DNA of 64,000 nucleotides from contig JAODTK010005209.1 in NCBI GenBank assembly GCA_026419785.1, positions 124,001 through 188,000 of the forward strand, given 5' to 3'. Below, piece after piece: positions 56,801 through 61,110 of this stretch. Positions within the stretch are counted from its first letter, which is position 1, and each line of letters opens with the position of its first letter. Source of the DNA: Sclerodactyla briareus (lineage: Eukaryota; Echinodermata; Holothuroidea; Dendrochirotida; Sclerodactylidae). A program made the translations under genes and the position numbers. The notes below the pieces were generated by a model. The model was not told the origin of the DNA. It saw only the letters and a program-made list of their open reading frames with translations, and did no database searches.

Positions 56801-58470
56801 ACCTGTAAGTACAGCAACCGGTGCTGTTTAGCTGCTGCCCACAATGCTCTCTTCTCCAAGGATTGTCCGAAGGCTACCAGCTCGGGGATGATCAGGTACT
56901 CCTCTCCTGTGAAGTGCTCTGAGCACTATGGTGGGAAGGCACAATTAAAAAACCCAGATAATAATATTATGTATTATTACTATGTATTTGTATTTGTATG
57001 TTTTAATTTCTTCTCTCACCCAAGGGTATGTGTTCAGCGCCCGAGGAGGGAGACAATCACGTTAACATCTACTCCTGGCGAAGCGGAAGGCCAAAGGACG
57101 ATGGGTATGCTGCATCACTGAGAGAGCTATGACTGTCACATCAGCCCCTTTGATGGGGTCGTGGAGGCCAAGGACCTTGGCTTTTGTGAGTTATTGTTAC
57201 CTCCAAGTAAATCAAACCCCAGTTTTTGTGCACAACAACCTAAATCTATCTATCAACCGATGTTGTCAGGTGGTGATAGTGGCCGTGTGTATAACAACAT
57301 TAACAGTAGATTTTGTATGTATCAGATTCAAAGTTTGATCACACTCTCAGACAGGTATTACTAGGTGTAATAAACAGTCAAGGGATATATAGCGCTCCAT
57401 TAAATTCGGTCTGTCAGTGTTACTTTTAATGAAGCTCCCCTTCAGATTAGCTCTGTCTGTAGAGCTCTGGATTCTGATCGAAGGTTGTGGTGTTTGAAAT
57501 CCTACAAGAGGCCGATCAGCCTTTTTGATGCACCCCCCTCTTCATTGCATCTTCATTTGCTTCTTTCTACCCATGTTGAATGGGACCTGTGGGCAGTTGA
57601 ATAGTACAGGCACTGTGTTAGACTGTGGCCACTATACTATCTGGGATTTCTGGGAGTGCGGCCACTTACTATGACTCAGGGTATCATGGAAAGATGCTGT
57701 AGACATGTCCATGACTCCAATATATCACTATACAGGTACTGTAAAATTCCATATATCAAGATATTATTACAAGAATGTTGGGTGGCACAAACACACACTG
57801 AAAGGTCGCTTCTACCCGCAAATCAATTTTTGGCATTTCGCTATACCAAAATTAGCAGTAAAGACACTAATGGTGAGCCTTTATATCAATTTTTTAGAAT
57901 GCCAAATAGGCTGGGAACATGTTATGGACAGCATACCGAGGTAAGCATTTCAAACCAAATTCTTTTGAGAAAGGAAGCCATTATAATTCGCTTGGAATGG
58001 TGTTAGTAAGTACTTCCAACCAAGGAATTAGGCACAATGCACGCAAGCATCCCCTGATTTTTCAGTTTCTATAGTGTCCTCATTTCTGACACAGCCAAGG
58101 TCTGGTGGCTTGTAGTTCATAAACCAGGTTCTCCAAATGTTGTCACAAAGATGTTTTTGGGTGAGTTGCAAGCATCCCTATGAATCTTTCAGATCACTAT
58201 CCCTACCTAGGTGCATTACCTATGTAATGCTACAAGGACCAGCCACCTGAATGTGTCACAGCAAAAATGTTTGACACCAATGTTAGTCTTTCTTATATCT
58301 CATCATGTTTGAAATTTTTGTTTCATATGTGTTCTGTTTTGAGAATACTTCCAAGTGAAAACAAGCCACTGAGCTATCAATTGAAGGTCATGGAACCAGA
58401 TGAGGAGTCCTATCGGAAGGTGGAAGATATGAATGATGCTGCAGATCATGCCATTGCTTGGTTTGATTAA
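25824..58470 (+). CDS. SEC14L: SEC14-like CRAL-TRIO/GOLD lipid-binding protein gene (locus overview)
   Basis: Twelve + strand exons, listed separately, rebuild a protein of roughly 400-425 residues, the usual length of animal SEC14L2-4 proteins. Domain order is an N-terminal CRAL-TRIO helix (YLLRFLRARNF, SEDMIR, IEWR), the CRAL-TRIO lipid pocket (DxEGLG, YYPETLK, RAPGIFP, the final WGG), then a GOLD domain to the stop. Family members are cytosolic, bind and move hydrophobic ligands (phosphatidylinositol, tocopherol, squalene), and regulate lipid metabolism. Exon order is collinear and most phases match. Introns run from about 0.5 to 6 kb and are full of repeats. Several exons need 1-4 nt indels, all indels and not substitutions, which favours assembly error over decay. 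The start codon is not resolved. Confidence 0.9.
26030..26290. repeat. Tandem repeat of about 88 bp, three copies
   Basis: The unit carries 'tagcatggttaaggttcccc', 'tgttgtactggttccctgag' and 'agggcaggtat...cctcc'. A fourth copy stands apart at about 26625-26730. All lie in the first intron of the SEC14-like gene. Confidence 0.75.
27260..27960 (+). promoter_or_regulatory. CpG-rich block with a YY1-type site
   Basis: This stretch has many more CG dinucleotides than its surroundings, with clusters around 27560-27605 and 27770-27880. It contains CCGCCATCTTGG at 27765-27776, a full match to the known YY1 consensus. It lies inside the intron just upstream of the 28207 exon. It may be an alternative promoter and first-exon region of the SEC14-like gene. 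No first exon that splices in phase was found in it, so this is inference. Confidence 0.35.
28207..28270 (+). CDS. SEC14L: SEC14-like gene, CRAL-TRIO N-terminal exon
   Basis: A strong acceptor (ccttgtttcttccatgttcag|) and a TTGAGAG|GTTTTG donor bound 64 nt. The 5' part reads ESLKDVLKEKHP and the 3' part, in the next frame, reads PYLLRFLR. Together they match the 'F-R-E...D-V-L...LLR-F/W-LRAR' signature that opens the CRAL-TRIO N domain. One base is missing near 28248. It ends in phase 1 (AGA G|), so Ala of 'LRAR' is completed by the next exon. Confidence 0.8.
28380..28740. repeat. Direct duplication with poly(C) tracts
   Basis: A block (C tract, then 'gatgcaga...aaca', then 'agtcattagtcagt'-like text, ending 'agacaagaact') occurs twice, at about 28395-28525 and 28560-28750. 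C runs of 10 to 14 bp sit at 28400-28411 and within 28565-28617. Confidence 0.7.
29705..31620. repeat. Minisatellite array, 50-bp unit, about 38 copies
   Basis: The unit is roughly 'catggcatctactaacccca' + 'tgacactgaacacttgagag' + 'ctttgtttct'. The array covers about 1.9 kb of intron and stops about 55 bp before the 31674 exon. Copies differ mainly by 1-3 nt indels. The - strand frames MGLVDAMRNKALK... are products of the repeat, not protein. Confidence 0.97.
31674..31715 (+). CDS. SEC14L: SEC14-like gene, 42-nt micro-exon
   Basis: Bounded by a pyrimidine-rich acceptor (ccttgttcacttcccag|) and a consensus GTGAGT donor. It reads (A)RNFNLKKSEDMIR, matching the 'RARxFdlqKSEaMLR' helix of SEC14L proteins, phase 1 at both ends and without frameshift. 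Its 5' side lies almost against the 50-bp minisatellite. Confidence 0.85.
32212..32272 (+). CDS. SEC14L: SEC14-like gene, exon with the IEWR motif
   Basis: A near-ideal acceptor (tttgtttcttcttccag|) and a CTGAG|GTGAAA donor bound 61 nt, phase 1 in and phase 2 out, fully open: IEWRVSNKMSTFTKDCALLR. 'h(L/I)EWRk' is the hallmark that ends the CRAL-TRIO N domain. The join with the micro-exon gives EDMIR-S-IEWR. Confidence 0.85.
32384..32815 (-). pseudogene. Non-LTR retrotransposon reverse transcriptase fragment (3' end)
   Basis: Read on the - strand the pieces come in the order expected for the C-terminal part of a LINE-type reverse transcriptase: LQRVQNTAA, then LLRDLHWFAIPQRIDYKALI, then FPRSQTKPYGDRSF, then PHLWNSLP and FRHHLKTF before a stop. 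At least two frameshifts separate them, so it is dead. The class is CR1/L2/RTE-like; the exact clade cannot be told from this much. It lies antisense in an intron of the SEC14-like gene and is cut off upstream by the 63-bp array. Confidence 0.88.
32882..33233. repeat. Tandem array of 63-bp units, six copies
   Basis: Nearly identical copies of a unit containing 'ggaatagcacatccctgt', 'aatactggtatatgtccagg' and 'tggggtgaggctaggtcttg'. Five copies are 63 bp and the first is 62 bp. Two variants (GTAATAC and GTGATAC) occur in blocks. Because 63 is divisible by three, long frames open on both strands; they are artefacts. The high identity implies recent expansion. Confidence 0.95.
33823..34850. repeat. 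Dispersed AGGTCA-rich element, about 1 kb copy
   Basis: Starts TTTGATTCCTTGAGAAGTC and ends GATCAAGGAATCACTAA, so the outer 11 bp (TGATTCCTTGA and TCAAGGAATCA) are perfect inverted repeats. Inside are the usual internal repeats with 'gaccccacctggatggatga', 'ccccatgatgagta' and AGGTCA motifs. Confidence 0.88.
34851..36259. other. Intron sequence; G-rich block at 36010-36085
   Basis: No accepted exon. The G-rich block gives a proline-rich open frame on the - strand (35939-36316). That frame overlaps, in antisense, the SEC14-like exon at 36260 and is rejected. Confidence 0.4.
36260..36380 (+). CDS. SEC14L: SEC14-like gene, exon with the DKDG motif
   Basis: After a gtagtggtttgcag| acceptor (phase 2) one frame reads AIEKFWPRGSTGG. 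A shifted frame then reads DKDGNHVEIYA, and after about 27 extra nt with stops a third piece reads FGQLDVKG. This is the family pattern '...GGxxGYDkdGxPVwi...fGxlDxKG' in the right order. The exon ends AAAG|GCAAGT, which would be a GC donor unless one G of a run is missing. The extra 27 nt are unexplained. Confidence 0.65.
36660..36722. repeat. Interrupted G-rich tract
   Basis: G runs of 4 to 10 bp in close succession, so the + strand could form a G-quadruplex. The opposite strand encodes a proline run inside a spurious open frame (36548-36814). Confidence 0.75.
38205..38295 (+). CDS. SEC14L: SEC14-like gene, exon before the CRAL-TRIO core
   Basis: The acceptor attgtgttgttctgtag| and the donor AAGAAG|GTTTGT bound 91 nt. 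It reads IMYSLKSSEREKVGIHLWSA and, after one missing base near 38270, MTSKGELKEG. It corresponds to the 'KGllfS...LL...tk.lG' segment of the family. It starts in phase 2 and, with the base restored, ends in phase 1 as the next exon requires. The 174-codon open frame on the other strand is a shadow. Confidence 0.75.
38355..39090. repeat. Dispersed AGGTCA-rich element with DR1/DR4-spaced half-sites
   Basis: Starts TTGATTCCTTGGAC plus a TG run and ends GTCAAGGAATACTAAGCC. It contains four perfect AGGTCA copies at 38866-38898 with spacers of 1, 4 and 4 bp, and another trio near 38529-38565. Confidence 0.88.
39265..41150. repeat. Satellite-like array, 44-bp unit, about 41 copies
   Basis: The unit is 'ctgaccctcagacctatgat' + 'gtatgctctgtagatatcca' + 'caaa'. 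Through about 40080-40830 copies with GTAGTTATCC and GTGGATATCC tend to alternate, giving an 88-bp dimer. The edges (39265-39850 and after 40960) are more diverged, as expected for an old array with a homogenised centre. Confidence 0.97.
41180..41720. repeat. Dispersed AGGTCA-rich element, partial copy
   Basis: Begins TTCCTTGAAGAAATC with a TG-rich run and carries 'gcatgtaaactaataac', 'ccccatgatgattacg' and 'gtacaggaacccc', like the other copies. It directly follows the 44-bp array. Confidence 0.78.
42082..42169 (+). CDS. SEC14L: SEC14-like gene, CRAL-TRIO core exon (DxEGLG)
   Basis: A strong acceptor (ttttttatcttcttcagcag|) and the donor AATGAT|GTAGGA bound 88 nt. Pieces in three frames read GRYIEGVT, LDM, GLGSHFL and IINLWND, matching the family's 'G(K/R)xVexxTxIxDxEGLGlkhLwKP' strand. 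About four single bases appear to be missing. With them the exon runs from phase 1 to phase 0 and joins the next exon to give WND-MMVIMEQYYPE, the family's exact spacing. Confidence 0.8.
43549..43692 (+). CDS. SEC14L: SEC14-like gene, CRAL-TRIO core exon (YPETLK...APxxFP)
   Basis: The acceptor tatgtccttcgtttctcggcag| and the donor CAAAA|GTGGGT bound 144 nt. It reads MMVIMEQYY and, after one missing C at about 43576, PETLKKVFITRAPGIFPLVY and KPFLDEATKKKVKIL. This is the most conserved part of the SEC14 domain: the YPE(T)LK loop, the APxxFPxxY helix that gates the lipid pocket, and the KPFL...T(K/R)KK helix. It is the exon that identifies the gene. Confidence 0.95.
43735..44050. repeat. Dispersed AGGTCA-rich element, short copy
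   Basis: Begins with a GATGAGGAATCCATG/TG-run boundary just after the 43549 exon and has 'tgcttgtgaacaggataaca' and 'ctgggtggatgaagctcat' in the family order. Confidence 0.7.
44783..44836. repeat. (CTGT)n microsatellite
   Basis: About 54 bp of CTGT units just inside the left end of the TIR element. Its reverse strand gives the DRQTDRQT open frames, which are spurious. Confidence 0.95.
45340..46710. repeat. Internal tandem repeat of about 560 bp
   Basis: Landmarks such as 'ctcccgcttcaatcggacac', 'ggcgtgttcatggaatgcaa', 'ttctaggagtggatgcatca', 'gccatgtcattgaaggtcat' and 'aaaggttgagtcttgaat' recur in the same order starting near 45350, 45915 and 46498. The third copy is cut by the inner element at 46713. 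Confidence 0.88.
46713..47311. mobile_element. Nested 0.6-kb copy of the TGTCTCGCCTG TIR element
   Basis: TGTCTCGCCTG at 46713-46723 and CAGGCGAGACA at 47301-47311 bound a 599-bp unit whose left end (gaaacgttgttcaagaagag) resembles the outer element's left end. It interrupts the third internal 560-bp repeat. Confidence 0.78.
48839..48901. other. Hairpin and palindrome
   Basis: GTGTCCGACAAC near 48839 can pair with GTTGTTAGCTCGGACAC ending near 48887, apart from a short bulge. Directly after it comes the perfect 12-bp palindrome GGTGTCGACACC at 48890-48901. The function is unknown. Confidence 0.6.
49615..49723 (+). CDS. SEC14L: SEC14-like gene, exon ending the CRAL-TRIO domain (WGG)
   Basis: The acceptor tttcctgtattccacag| and the donor AACAG|GTATGA bound 109 nt. 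Reading across about three 1-nt gaps it gives GSWK, HLLK, NIEP, QLPKYWGGSLADPDGDPKCP. 'LPxxyGG(S/T)xxDPDGxPKC' is the diagnostic end of the SEC14 domain in SEC14L2-type proteins. The visible open frames on both strands here are shadows. Confidence 0.9.
49840..49995 (+). mobile_element. tRNA-derived SINE-like segment
   Basis: 'ctactgttggtagagtgt' resembles a tRNA D-arm (box A), and 'ggtgttcaagtccctg' 60-70 bp later resembles box B. It lies just downstream of the 49615 exon. No cloverleaf with intact stems was found, so it is not a working tRNA. Confidence 0.5.
50192..50229. repeat. Poly(C) then poly(A) tract
   Basis: 11 C followed at once by 27 A. This may be the tail of a reverse-transcribed insertion, or its length may be inflated by sequencing. 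Confidence 0.9.
50889..51180 (+). mobile_element. tRNA-derived SINE with a conserved central domain
   Basis: The box-B-like 'gttgtgggttcgagaccac' is followed by 'cttgagcaagtgcttcatcc' and 'ccaggtgctaaatggctacc', the arrangement seen in the central domain of many invertebrate SINEs. The element lies between an 11-bp inverted repeat, TACCCTGGTAG (50889-50899) and CTACCAGGGTA (about 51115-51125). Confidence 0.72.
51840..52200. other. GC-rich block of unknown nature
   Basis: Strongly GC- and CpG-rich compared with its neighbours and open in several frames on both strands (for example 51971-52228 + and 51955-52182 -). None has clear splice borders or a known motif. It may be part of a repeat whose 3' end is the duplicated segment at 52192. 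Confidence 0.4.
52192..52295. repeat. Direct repeat copy 1 of about 100 bp
   Basis: Contains 'tgtgatccagagcatcaa', 'ggtatagcctctctcttcaa' and 'tcaagtgaatggtcatgg', and is repeated at 53459-53560. The - strand of copy 1 is open and protein-like (TIHLRVIADGTTLSKLKREA). Confidence 0.8.
52910..52923. promoter_or_regulatory. RFX-type X-box
   Basis: GTTACCATGGCAAC is a full match to the known X-box consensus (GTNRCC, short spacer, RGYAAC). It lies in an intron of the SEC14-like gene. Function is inferred from the motif alone. Confidence 0.45.
53459..53560. repeat. Direct repeat copy 2 of about 100 bp
   Basis: Matches 52192-52295 with scattered indels: 'tgtgatccagagaatcaaca', 'ggtatagcctctcttcacct', 'acaagtgaatgggcatca'. 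The copies are about 1.27 kb apart in the same orientation. Confidence 0.8.
54140..54200 (+). mobile_element. tRNA-like SINE head fragment
   Basis: 'atcacagttggtagagccct' (box A-like) followed by 'aggatctgaatcctt' (box B-like). It is degenerate and short. Confidence 0.4.
54659..54790. repeat. Tandem repeat of about 17 bp
   Basis: About eight copies of a CTCGGCCAAGGGTACCA-like unit; most contain GGTACC. Confidence 0.92.
54885..55070 (-). CDS. Possible coding segment, family unknown
   Basis: 61 open codons on the - strand read YPQYMAAFTELIQDGATRIS and then WTPIYQMFINLIVDVPLTGL before TGA. The + strand is open over the same bases (VDWGPDPANAGCTVLDEF). Either strand could be an old exon or transposon remnant. 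No splice sites decide it, and it lies inside an intron of the SEC14-like gene. Confidence 0.25.
   Translation of the reverse strand: MRHYYHQANHLSIMHNYPQYMAAFTELIQDGATRISRIWTPIYQMFINLIVDVPLTGLEII
55035..55190. repeat. Low-complexity GAT/ATAAT tract
   Basis: Irregular GATGAT and ATAAT repeats over about 150 bp, ending at 'gatgttgatgatggtgctg'. Confidence 0.85.
55416..55555 (+). CDS. SEC14L: SEC14-like gene, exon linking CRAL-TRIO and GOLD domains
   Basis: The acceptor ctttgagctctgtacag| and the donor TATCAG|GTGAAA bound 140 nt. It reads GKIPESYYMKDQLFEEE, then KVVSKSGQA, then, in the next frame, MIKYESESLRGRGYQ. This matches the '(G)GxIPxxYYvxDQ...v.i.rGs...veYe' linker of SEC14L2-type proteins, where the GOLD domain begins. 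One base is lost near 55511 and probably one near 55420. It ends in phase 0. Confidence 0.9.
55556..57024. other. Intron with G-run and no accepted exon
   Basis: A run of 16 G (one T after it) lies near 55700, and a 10-G run near 56180. A 35-nt segment at 56862-56896 has splice-like borders but no place in the protein. Confidence 0.4.
57025..57185 (+). CDS. SEC14L: SEC14-like gene, GOLD-domain exon
   Basis: The acceptor ttcttctctcacccaag| and the donor GGCTTTT|GTGAGT bound 161 nt. It starts in phase 0, reading GMCSAPEEGDNHVNIYSWRS, then SGRPKDDGYAASLRE. After a 2-nt loss in an AG run near 57122 it reads SYDCHISPFDGVVEAKDLGF. The second half aligns residue for residue with the 'xYnsHlvPedGxlxcxdpGiY' segment of the GOLD domain. 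It ends in phase 1. Confidence 0.85.
57444..57610 (+). mobile_element. tRNA-derived SINE
   Basis: 'tagctctgtctgtagagctc' is a good box A/D-arm, and 'ggttgtggtgtttgaaatcc' a decayed box B at the right distance, like a tRNA-Lys-type head. About 80 bp later 'acccatgttgaatgggacc' corresponds to the central motif also seen in the SINE at 50889. It lies in the last intron of the SEC14-like gene. Confidence 0.65.
58262..58470 (+). CDS. SEC14L: SEC14-like gene, terminal exon
   Basis: The acceptor gaatgtgtcacag| is followed, in the phase 1 required by the previous exon, by KMFDTNVSLSYISS and an open stretch to SENKPLSYQLKVMEPDEESY and finally NDAADHAIAWFD with a TAA stop. 'xFDNtyS' and 'kk(l)xYxvxVxxPD' are the last two strands of the GOLD domain. 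The 20-residue middle part is hydrophobic and could instead be a short intron ending at the AG at 58342-58343. No AATAAA was seen close downstream. Confidence 0.75.
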
Positions 58471-58499
58471 TCAGGGTCGCCTTTTGGCTAGTTGTGGCA

Positions 58500-58990
58500 C
58501 GGGCTCCGCTGCTATTATGATGCTCCATAGCGAACTTTTCCGGTTGTTCAAAAACAATTGGCTCAGAGTCCCCACCTGGACCCTGAAATTTTCATACATG
58601 GTACTTGAAATGCATTTCCTCCTACGAGCTTCCATTAATTTTCTTCGAAGTTACATGTTAAATGGTCCCATGTTATGGTCATGTTATGGAGGCCTGGTTT
58701 GGAACCCTAGGGTCCATTAAATGAAATAACGCAAACTGTATCTTCCACAGATTTTGTTGCAAAGTGATGATGGTCGGCTATAGATTAACGTCATATATAT
58801 TGGCTTGGAGTACAGCTCCTGCAGGATTCTGCACTTTTTGTGCCCAATGCCCAGTTTGTGCTCTAGGACCCATCATATGGAATAACCAACCAATCTCATC
58901 TTTAATTTTTTTTGCATACTGTAGTTTGGGATGGTCGACAGTGAAAATTCTTGAGGCTAAGGCCATCTGATGGTCAATCTGACCAGTTGT
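58500..58990. repeat. Copy of the 1.3-2.8 kb repeat family
   Basis: Shares 'ttttgttgcaaagtgatgat', 'ggtacttgaaatgcat', 'tcctcctac', 'gacccatcatatggaata' and the CCAGTTTG..CCC pattern with 1330-2800, in the same order. It directly follows the stop codon of the SEC14-like gene and so may form its 3' UTR. Confidence 0.8.
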
Positions 58991-59729
58991 TTTGAACAGT
59001 CACGCCTCTACATTCTAAATTGAATGAAATCATGAGTTTGAGAGATTGTCAGTATTGTATTGACCAATGGTATAATTGAAGTGTGTTCATGGGCTTTTTA
59101 GGTCCCATGGACACTTGAGGGACCGTTTTGTGCCCTTTAGGGAAAGTTTGATTCTTCTACCTGATAATGTAACGTGGTCAGTTTTCATCACATTCATCAC
59201 AGTGTCCATAGTATGGTTGTTTGGGAACTTGACATTCTTTTTCCTTTTGAGGGCCAAAGTTTTTATAGTGGAAAGTCACTTCTGGACCAAATTGTTTTTC
59301 TCTCTCCTCCTCAGCCAAAAATCTCTTTGATTTCCTTTTTCCCGTCATGCCTTGATCAGTGTATCAATACTCCGGGGACATAAAAGTATTCAGGAATTCA
59401 GTGAAAGGGTTTGAGGGGCAGTATTCAAATTGGTGGTGAAAAGTAGAAATTTGTCTCCGCTATGTTTTGATTCGATGCGTAAATGTCATCTAGCCACCAT
59501 TTTACCATTATTATGAGCATTTATCGAGAAATTGTACAGGGTGATCTGCTGTACAACTAGGCAACTTCTGTAAGAATGGTAATTTGCAAGAATGGAGCGG
59601 ATTCTCCCTCCTCCTTTCATGAGCATGAATCATCATAGAATTATATACACATGATACATGAACTTAGGCAAATTGTTTACCCTACTGTAACTGCATGAGT
59701 TATTATAATATATGTGACATATGACATTG

Positions 59730-60170
59730 TCCACTCGATATGTCAGGATTACTATCACATTAATGTTCAAAACAGCTAGAAGTGCATTAACCTGCTACTG
59801 TTTCATCCTCTTTGTAATGTTCCTGGTGTAAGTTATTACTATTGGTACCACGAGATATGTCAGGATTATGCTCACATTAAGGTCAGAACAGAGCTAGAAG
59901 TCATTAACCCTCGCTATTGTTTCCCTCTTTGTAATGTTCCTGGTGAAGTTATCACTTTACCATAGATGTTTCGAGGATATGGATCACATTTAGGTCCGAA
60001 CAGCTAAGAAGGTCATTACCTGCTACGTTTACATCCTCTTTGTAATGTTCCTGGTGAGTTATTACTATTGTACACTAGTATGTCGGATGTATATCACATT
60101 AAGGTCAGAACGCTAGACAGTCATTTAACCTTCTACGGTTTCATCCTTGTTGTTCCTGGTGAATTATTAT
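59730..60170. repeat. Minisatellite of about 115 bp, four copies
   Basis: The unit includes 'tgtcaggattatgatcacat', 'taaggtcagaacagctagaa', 'tttcatcctctttgtaatg' and 'ttcctggtgaagttattac'. A further copy begins at about 61028, on the other side of an unrelated 0.85-kb segment. Confidence 0.9.
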
Positions 60171-60179
60171 CTCATTATC

Positions 60180-61025
60180 TCCCAAGGGCCGGATGAGATC
60201 TTGTAGTCACTTTGCCATTTCACCTATATTTACGTTGGGTTGCCATAGCAACGGTGCTAGGGTAACCATAGTGGTTGTTTGGAAATATCCACTGAGTGGT
60301 ACCATATGGGGGGTACTCATGGGGGCCGGGTGATCCAGAAATGAGGTGCACTCGTAAAATGTCAATTTGTGTTGGGGTGCATGTGTGGTGTGGTGTTTGC
60401 GTGTCGTCAGATTTGTGATGGTTTTTCGCAAATATTTCAATTTTTTGGAGTGGCTGAACAAAGCGAAATTTTGCACACGCCGAATAGTTCTCTCAAAATA
60501 GACGGAAACTAGCAAAATGTGGGAATTTAGGGAGGCCAAAAGACAAATTTGGGGCAATTTTCTCATTTTTACAAGTTTTTCTACTATTTTTCAAAATATT
60601 CCCTTATTCCGATGGCCGAATGATTTCAAACTTTGTAGCAAGTAAAAGGCACAAATATAATTTTCCCATGCAATCAGCCAAAATTACCAAAAAAAATGCC
60701 AATTTTAGGGGGAAAAAGAGATTTGGCCAATATGTGACAAATTGCTGACAATCTGTTCAGTTTTCGGTATATTTAGAGTCGGGAGGACTGAATGATCCAA
60801 ATTCAGAAGAAGGTACAAAGTATCGAAACAAAGGATTCCCACATTTATGGTAAAATTAACTGAAATTTCCATGAAAATGAATATTTTTTGGGGAAATGGC
60901 GGTTTTCAGAATATTTTGTAATTTTGTCCTTCTGCAACTCGCGGAAAAGGTAGCAAGAGGAACAAAATTAATAGTTCACATTTGCCGATGAGGATCCTGC
61001 AACTCCGGGGATTGGCCTCTTGTTT
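60180..61025. mobile_element. Insertion-like segment interrupting the 115-bp array
   Basis: Sequence between two members of the 115-bp array that is unlike the unit. It is A-rich with repeated 'aaattttgg'/'ccaaaatt'-type words and no usable reading frame. It looks like an insertion into the array, but clear terminal repeats or target duplications were not found. Confidence 0.5.
60239..60252. promoter_or_regulatory. RFX-type X-box
   Basis: GTTGCCATAGCAAC is a full match to the X-box consensus and nearly a perfect palindrome. It lies near the left side of the segment that interrupts the 115-bp array. Function is inferred from the motif alone. Confidence 0.45.
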
Positions 61026-61027
61026 AT

Positions 61028-61110
61028 ATTGTACCACTAGATGTGTCAGGATTATGATCACATTAGGTCAGAACAGAGAAGTTCATTAAACCTGTACCTG
61101 TGTCATCCCT
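61028..61110. repeat. Separated copy of the 115-bp minisatellite unit
   Basis: Starts 'gtaccactagatgtgtcagg' and continues 'attatgatcacatt' and 'aggtcagaacagagaagt' like the array at 59730-60170. Confidence 0.85.

Noticed and set aside
57444-57520. Possible functional tRNA gene
   Set aside because: Box A and box B resemble tRNA-Lys, but the stems do not pair and it continues into a SINE body.
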